Shown: positions 48,301-51,393 of the stretch, one piece after another | How positions within the stretch are numbered: the first letter of the stretch is position 1 | Layout of the letters: the number at the start of each line of letters is the position of its first letter | Source of the DNA: Lingula anatina | Taxonomy: Eukaryota > Brachiopoda > Lingulata > Lingulida > Lingulidae | NCBI RefSeq assembly: GCF_001039355.2 | Contig: NW_019775410.1 | Coordinates: 188,148-239,540, forward strand | Reading direction: 5' to 3' | DNA: 51,393 nucleotides | Made by a program: the position numbers and the translations under genes | The notes under the pieces: generated by a model | The model's input: the letters and a program-made list of their open reading frames with translations, nothing else | Database searches by the model: none | What the model was told of the DNA's origin: nothing

Positions 48301-50662
48301 CATCAGTTTGAAGACAAAAGGTAAAACTATTTTCAACTTATCGTGTTATCTTTAACCCCATAGAGCCCGTCACCGCATATGTGCGGTTCAATTATTGCTT
48401 ACCCCAAAAGCCCAGAACCGCATATGTGTGTATCTTGGAAAGATCGGCAATTGTATTCTTTTGTATCGTGAGTCATGAAATGATATATAGTTTAACATCC
48501 GGGCATGTTTCTTGTCTCTCATTGCCACCATTTTTAAAGATGATAGAAATATATATGAGCGAGAAAACGGTGATTTTTTAGACGTAGGGTGCTTTCCCAG
48601 AGATTTAGATCGATCTAAAGATTAAGTTTTAGATCGACCTAACTCCCTGGGGGTTCAGGCTAAATTGCAGTCAGCCGAGCGGACACTATAGTTAATTACC
48701 CCCTTACAGCTTTAAGTAGGCGGGACAGACGCTTAAGCCGGCCAAGCTGACAGTAATCTAGTGAGATAGATCGATCTAAAAATCTATGGCAATGGGGTGT
48801 AACTTGGAGAAAGTAAAATCAAGATGGCGGCTCCTCGCTACGGTAGGGACCTGCGAATGAATACTGTTATTGAAATGATTGAAAACTTGGACTTTGATGA
48901 GAAGTTTTCGTGTGACAGTGACATAGACAGTGATGATGTTATTCCTTTATTTATGATATAAAGGACGATAGAAATATATATGGTCGAGAAATCGGCAATT
49001 TTCTAGACTTAGCTGGAGAAAGTAAAATCAAAATGGCGACTCCTCACTACGGAAGGGGCCTGCAAATAGATACTGTTATTGAAATGATTAAAAACTACGA
49101 CACTGATAAGGTGTTTTCGAGTGACAGTGATATAGACAGTGGCGATGATATTCCTTTATTTATGATATAAGTTTAATAGATGTTTTTGTCATAGACGGTG
49201 TTGAAATTTGACTTCTATTCAGCTCTGGCCACGATTTTCAGGTGAGCTGAAAAGCTGGCTCAAGTATACCTGATAGCAAAACGAGCATAACTTGAAAACT
49301 ATTGGAGGTAACTTGCTGAATTTCCTAGATTGAAAGTTACTATATTTGACATCATTTCTGTGAATTTTCAGGCAAATGTATGGAGAAATAAAAAATTAAT
49401 GTGCATAAGATAAATCAACTTTGTTTTATTTCACCCATTACCAAATAAAAATGTGGTTTTTAACCGGCCATAACTCTTGATACTGCATGTTGAATTTAAA
49501 TGTGATTCTATTTTCATTTAGCTTGAAATATTGGCTTTTTTAAAATGTATACTTTGTATGGGTAATAAAGGCAAACAAATAAATTATGGCCAATTTACTG
49601 AGGTGACCCAGATTTTCAAGACTAGGTCACAGAATTAACTGGGCACAGCAGAACTTTAAGGGTCAGCATTAACCGGATCCTATGGGGTTAAAAGACACAG
49701 AAAAACTACCAGACTATGACAAGGAGAAAGCATCTGCACAACTGTAACATAACCAGGTTATGCTGTCAGCTTTTGGTGGTTGAAAGCTGTACAGATCTAC
49801 AAATAATAAGTAAACATTATTGCTACTTTTATAACATTCATGATATTGTCACATTTGAAATATAGACAAAAATCCCATTTCATGAAACTAATAACTTTTT
49901 TACTTGTGAACAGAATGAATATCAACCTACTAAGGATCAAATTATTTTAAAATTATCATCTTTGAAAAAAGATCCAAAGATCAGCATAGTATTTCAAGGT
50001 CAAGAGACTGAGTATAGTATAAGATCATTAAACTGGCCTACAACTTACATTATACTGTTTCAAAGCTGCAAGTGTCCTCTGCAAAGCTGCAGCTCTGTCT
50101 TCAGCCCACACCACTAACTTGGCTATCATGGGGTCATAATGCACGGACACTTCATCCCCTGGGGACAGAAACACCATTCATTTACACTGCATTATATAAA
50201 GTTATCTGCATTAGTTCCCTTTCATTCAAAGTGGCACTTGACAGAAGGAAAAAATCTGATAACAAAATATTATAATAACAAACTGCCAGTTCATATATCG
50301 AATATCAATTCACTCCCTCCCACCTTCCATCATGAGCACACAGACAGACAGACAGACAGAAAGACAGACAGACAGACTGACAGGCAGGCAGATATATTGA
50401 CATGGATCAGTAAGGCAGACTGAGTAAACCTATCAAATACTGAAACTTATGTGTTTAAGTGGGGAATGAAGTGCAGACCTTGTCTTACTCCAGTCTCTAT
50501 CCTGGTGTGTGTGTCTGGGTCAGGGGTGGACAGGTGCTGCAGGGGGCCAGCCCCAGGAATAAACCCGTTCTCTGGGTCCTCCGCATACACACGAGCTTCA
50601 AATGCATGTCCCTTTAACTTGATGTCTTCCTGGCACATAGGGATGCTCTCACCTGATGCCAC
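40335..50662 (-). CDS. MCCC1: Methylcrotonoyl-CoA carboxylase alpha (biotin-carrying) subunit, 3' seven exons
   Basis: MCCC1 carboxylates its own biotin (ATP, bicarbonate); the beta subunit then transfers CO2 to 3-methylcrotonyl-CoA in mitochondrial leucine breakdown. Minus-strand exons 50662-50479, 50158-50049, 43104-42891, 42087-42001, 41727-41540, 41353-41174 and 40481-40335 join to 370 codons including TAG. They cover the end of the biotin carboxylase domain ([33 protein letters not shown]), the middle domain ([17 protein letters not shown]) and the biotinyl domain with MVMIAMKME; the biotin Lys codon is 41182-41180. GNVHTxFI and [15 protein letters not shown] separate it from propionyl-CoA carboxylase alpha. 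The transit peptide and ATP-grasp core lie right of the window. The C-terminal tail falls in a tandem repeat. Confidence 0.96.
40605..40850. repeat. Dispersed repeat with inverted ends in MCCC1 intron
   Basis: Left end GACCTCTGCCAAGGCAG and right end CTCCTTGGCAGAGGT are inverted. The interior has TCAAAATCGGTCCATAAATT, GAGTTATGTTGATGACAAAC and an ACAG microsatellite. This composite is widespread in aquatic animal genomes by general knowledge; its class is not assigned here. Confidence 0.7.
41174..41353 (-). CDS. MCCC1: MCCC1 exon, biotinyl domain with biotin lysine
   Basis: Starts [16 protein letters not shown], then [16 protein letters not shown] and [12 protein letters not shown]. The Lys in AMKM is the biotinylation site. 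Acceptor TTTTCAG, donor GTAAGT. Confidence 0.97.
41540..41727 (-). CDS. MCCC1: MCCC1 exon, BT domain strands
   Basis: [20 protein letters not shown], then [20 protein letters not shown] and GDSIHVFTM. It matches the TYNHDGSY region of the human protein. Donor GTGAGT; phase 0. Confidence 0.93.
41728..42890. other. MCCC1 introns flanking the 87-nt exon
   Basis: Intron 41728-42000 is AT-rich and plain. Intron 42088-42890 holds pieces of a dispersed repeat, described in the next entry. Confidence 0.6.
42001..42087 (-). CDS. MCCC1: MCCC1 exon, short BT-domain exon
   Basis: Split Glu then [20 protein letters not shown] and ITLKDGDQ, matching FSPF...GRRLN...LKDG of the family. The exon is only 87 nt. 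Acceptor ATTCCAG, donor GTGAGT. Confidence 0.9.
42180..43760. repeat. Dispersed satellite-related pieces in MCCC1 introns
   Basis: Blocks at about 42180-42430, 42490-42760, 43110-43320 and 43380-43720 share AGCAGAAAATAATGATGCA, TTTTGATGCAA, CACGGTCAACAGGTAACAT and CAATCAGGCTGGTTTT motifs. They also match 48110-48350 and 51140-51290. The GATCA...CTGTAAGTTT...AAGACAAT order is the reverse complement of the edge units of the 161-bp satellite. Confidence 0.7.
42891..43104 (-). CDS. MCCC1: MCCC1 exon, start of the middle (BT) domain
   Basis: [20 protein letters not shown] then [18 protein letters not shown] and a divergent helix ending MVMAGLQST. HPEFxAGNVHTxFI is MCCC1-specific. Acceptor CTTCAG, donor GTATTT. 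Confidence 0.95.
44805..45095 (+). pseudogene. BEL/Pao pol fragment, region before the reverse transcriptase
   Basis: A 96-codon open frame with [20 protein letters not shown] and [17 protein letters not shown], the conserved lead-in to BEL/Pao reverse transcriptase. A TAA at 45093-45095 ends the frame, but conserved residues continue directly after it, so it is an acquired stop. Confidence 0.78.
45316..45351. repeat. Poly-T tract inside pol remnant
   Basis: About 34 T lie where the pol frame should encode conserved residues. A second run of about 18 T is at 47735-47753. Confidence 0.95.
46175..47498 (+). mobile_element. ~660-bp MITE (outer copy), TTA target duplication, in BEL/Pao
   Basis: Ends TACCCCCATCACACTTAATT (46175) and TAGTGTGACAGGGGTA-like (GGTGTGACAGGGGTA to 47498), flanked by TTA at 46172-46174 and 47499-47501. 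It splits the retrotransposon between [10 protein letters not shown]-type and ELTACVT-type residues. Removing the inner copy leaves about 661 bp. The left end is type alpha (CACACTTA..GCAGGAATC), the right end type beta. Confidence 0.9.
46540..47199 (-). mobile_element. ~660-bp MITE (inner copy), inverted inside the outer copy
   Basis: Ends TACCCCCATCACACTAGAGG (46540) and AAGTGTGACGGGGGCC (to 47199), flanked by TTA at 46537-46539 and 47200-47202. Its left end matches the complement of the outer copy's right end and its right end matches the outer left end, so it is the same element in opposite orientation. Length is 660 bp, equal to the reassembled outer copy within one base. Confidence 0.9.
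48110..48350. repeat. Satellite-related repeat piece
   Basis: GATCACTTCTGTAAGTTTGA, AAGACAATCAGTTTTCCTTT and CCAATCAAGCCGACTT are shared with 42490-42760 and, reversed, with the edge units of the 161-bp satellite. It lies between the BEL/Pao remnant and the piggyBac-like element. Confidence 0.7.
48587..48798 (+). mobile_element. Small MITE, copy 4, nested in piggyBac-like element
   Basis: A 212-bp element flanked by GTA at 48584-48586 and 48799-48801. The second tandem unit of the host element has the same neighbourhood without the insert (TTTTCTAGACTTAGCTGGAG), which fixes the boundaries and the 3-bp duplication. Confidence 0.92.
48823..49170 (+). pseudogene. Tandemly duplicated piggyBac-transposase N-terminal remnant
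   Basis: Unit 1 begins with ATG at 48824 ([20 protein letters not shown], then an acidic [11 protein letters not shown] stretch and stop). Unit 2 begins at about 49034 ([20 protein letters not shown], then [11 protein letters not shown]). A short N-terminus with an acidic Asp/Ser run is typical of piggyBac transposases. Each copy stops after about 45 codons, so no enzyme is encoded. Confidence 0.6.
49692..50048. other. MCCC1 intron, unassigned
   Basis: AT-rich sequence between the piggyBac-like element and an MCCC1 exon. No element recognised. Confidence 0.5.
50049..50158 (-). CDS. MCCC1: MCCC1 exon, biotin carboxylase C-terminal lobe
   Basis: Split Gly then [20 protein letters not shown] and [25 protein letters not shown] is invariant in the family. 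Donor GTAAGT; phase 0. Confidence 0.96.
50338..50392. repeat. (CAGA)n microsatellite
   Basis: About eleven ACAG units with few interruptions in the MCCC1 intron 50159-50478. Confidence 0.95.
50479..50662 (-). CDS. MCCC1: MCCC1 exon, end of biotin carboxylase domain
   Basis: [20 protein letters not shown] then [20 protein letters not shown] and ending TRIETGVRQ plus one base. [13 protein letters not shown] is the conserved biotin carboxylase C-terminal signature. The acceptor TTGCAG is good; the donor GTCTGC is weak but is the only one that keeps phase. Confidence 0.95.
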
Positions 50663-50909
50663 CTGCAACATGGAAACAAACAGATTATTTCATGAGTAGA
50701 GGCTGTTAACTTCTCATGATTTCACCATTCAAAATATATGAATGGTAATAAATAGCAATGACAAAATTATCTATAGCACTGTTATTAACATGCAGTACAT
50801 ACATTTTTATCAACCATAAGTAAATCATATTTATGCTTAATTCAAAGGCAGCACCTATCTGCTTTGTTTTGAATATAAAAATATGACTGTCCCTGTCACT
50901 TATATTATG

Positions 50910-51136
50910 TAGAAGAGAGGGTCGGAAAAGGGGAAGTACCCTAAACTGAAGTATAAAATAGAAGAGAAAGTAGGAAGGGGGGGAGATTACCCTAAACTGA
51001 AGTATGAAGTAGAAAAGAGGGTAAGAAGGAGAGGGAAAGAGGGTAAGAAGGAGAGGGAGTACTTTAAACTGAAATATGAAGTAGAAGAGAGGGAAGGAGA
51101 GGGAGTATTCTAAACTGAAGTTTGAAGTAGAAGAGA
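50910..51136. repeat. Purine-rich minisatellite, ~60-bp unit
   Basis: AAACTGAAGTATGAAGTAGA plus GAGAGGG / AAGGAGAGGG blocks recur about four times with length variation. It lies in the MCCC1 intron at the window edge. Confidence 0.85.
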
Positions 51137-51393
51137 GGACAAGGCAGCAAAGCTGTCAAATGTACAGACAAAAAACAGAAAATAATGATGCAAAATAGGT
51201 CATTTTGCCAATTTTGATGCAATAATAAATAATGCTTATAATAGCACTGTTAGTCAACACTGAATTTTAATCATGCACAACAGGTAACATGGTCAATAAC
51301 AGGAGCTGACCCAGAGATATTTTCTGACAGTATTCCAAAGTATCTTTGTTGATCCATCCTCTATTTTGATGATCTTCCAACAGAAAAAAAAAA
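51137..51393. repeat. Dispersed repeats at the right edge
   Basis: 51140-51290 matches the intron repeat at 43110-43320. 51300-51385 is the reverse complement of about 31425-31500. No MCCC1 exon was found between 50663 and the edge. Confidence 0.7.

Larger units (their letters stand above)
48356..49687 (+). mobile_element. piggyBac-like element, non-autonomous
   Basis: Inverted ends CCCCATAGAGCC (48356) and GGATCCTATGGGG (to 49687) abut TTAA on both sides (48352-48355, 49688-49691), the piggyBac signature. The interior keeps only a duplicated N-terminal acidic peptide and no transposase catalytic region. It carries copy 4 of the small MITE. Confidence 0.87.

Noticed and set aside
48824-48963. 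Short frame starting MAAPRYGR as a live gene
   Set aside because: It ends after about 45 codons, is tandemly duplicated and lies inside a TTAA-flanked element, so it was called a transposase remnant.
40335-50662. Propionyl-CoA carboxylase alpha as the identity of the biotin enzyme
   Set aside because: The [15 protein letters not shown] and [14 protein letters not shown] stretches fit MCCC1, and the middle-domain sequence lacks PCCA features.

Overview
The window is metazoan nuclear DNA: split genes with GT-AG introns, AT-rich non-coding sequence, and dense DNA transposons, retrotransposon remnants and satellites. The protein families, the roughly 145-161 bp satellites and the repeat mix suggest a lophotrochozoan, most likely a mollusc. 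This is inferred from family knowledge; no search was run.

Three real genes can be assembled exon by exon, with splice phases that agree throughout. (1) The 3' part of UXS1 (UDP-glucuronate decarboxylase) lies on the plus strand: seven exons from 2044 to 14961, with the N-terminal exons outside the window. (2) A complete-looking secreted-protein gene lies on the plus strand: twelve exons from 24140 to 38804, 575 codons. Its order is signal peptide, a ZP-C-like module, a basic/Thr-rich linker, three EGF modules and a C-type lectin domain. (3) The 3' part of MCCC1 (biotin-carrying alpha subunit of methylcrotonoyl-CoA carboxylase) lies on the minus strand: seven exons from 50662 down to 40335, with the N-terminal exons beyond the right edge. 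Genes 2 and 3 converge, and their candidate poly(A) signals are about 50 bp apart. The three genes have no obvious shared pathway.

Introns and spacers hold the rest. The UXS1 introns carry a Tc1-like pseudogene, two hAT elements with terminal repeats and target duplications, two copies of a small 3-bp-TSD MITE, a ~145-bp satellite and a facing pair of hammerhead-ribozyme motifs. The 14962-24139 spacer has a third MITE copy, a 63-bp minisatellite, a 58-bp higher-order repeat split by a hAT-like MITE, and a 30-bp minisatellite. The lectin-gene introns hold a second, inverted hammerhead-like pair, a homogenised 161-bp satellite, a LINE 3' remnant split by a palindromic MITE, and a TTAA-flanked MITE. 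The large MCCC1 intron (43105-50048 side) holds a decayed BEL/Pao element split by a ~660-bp MITE that itself contains a second, oppositely oriented copy, followed by a piggyBac-like element carrying a fourth copy of the small MITE.

The most notable items are the two inverted hammerhead pairs (one motif keeps every core base), the ZP-C/EGF/lectin architecture, the MITE-in-MITE insertion, the hAT element with an internal inversion between 50-bp inverted repeats, and coding ends caught up in tandem repeats (UXS1 exon junctions, MCCC1 C-terminus).
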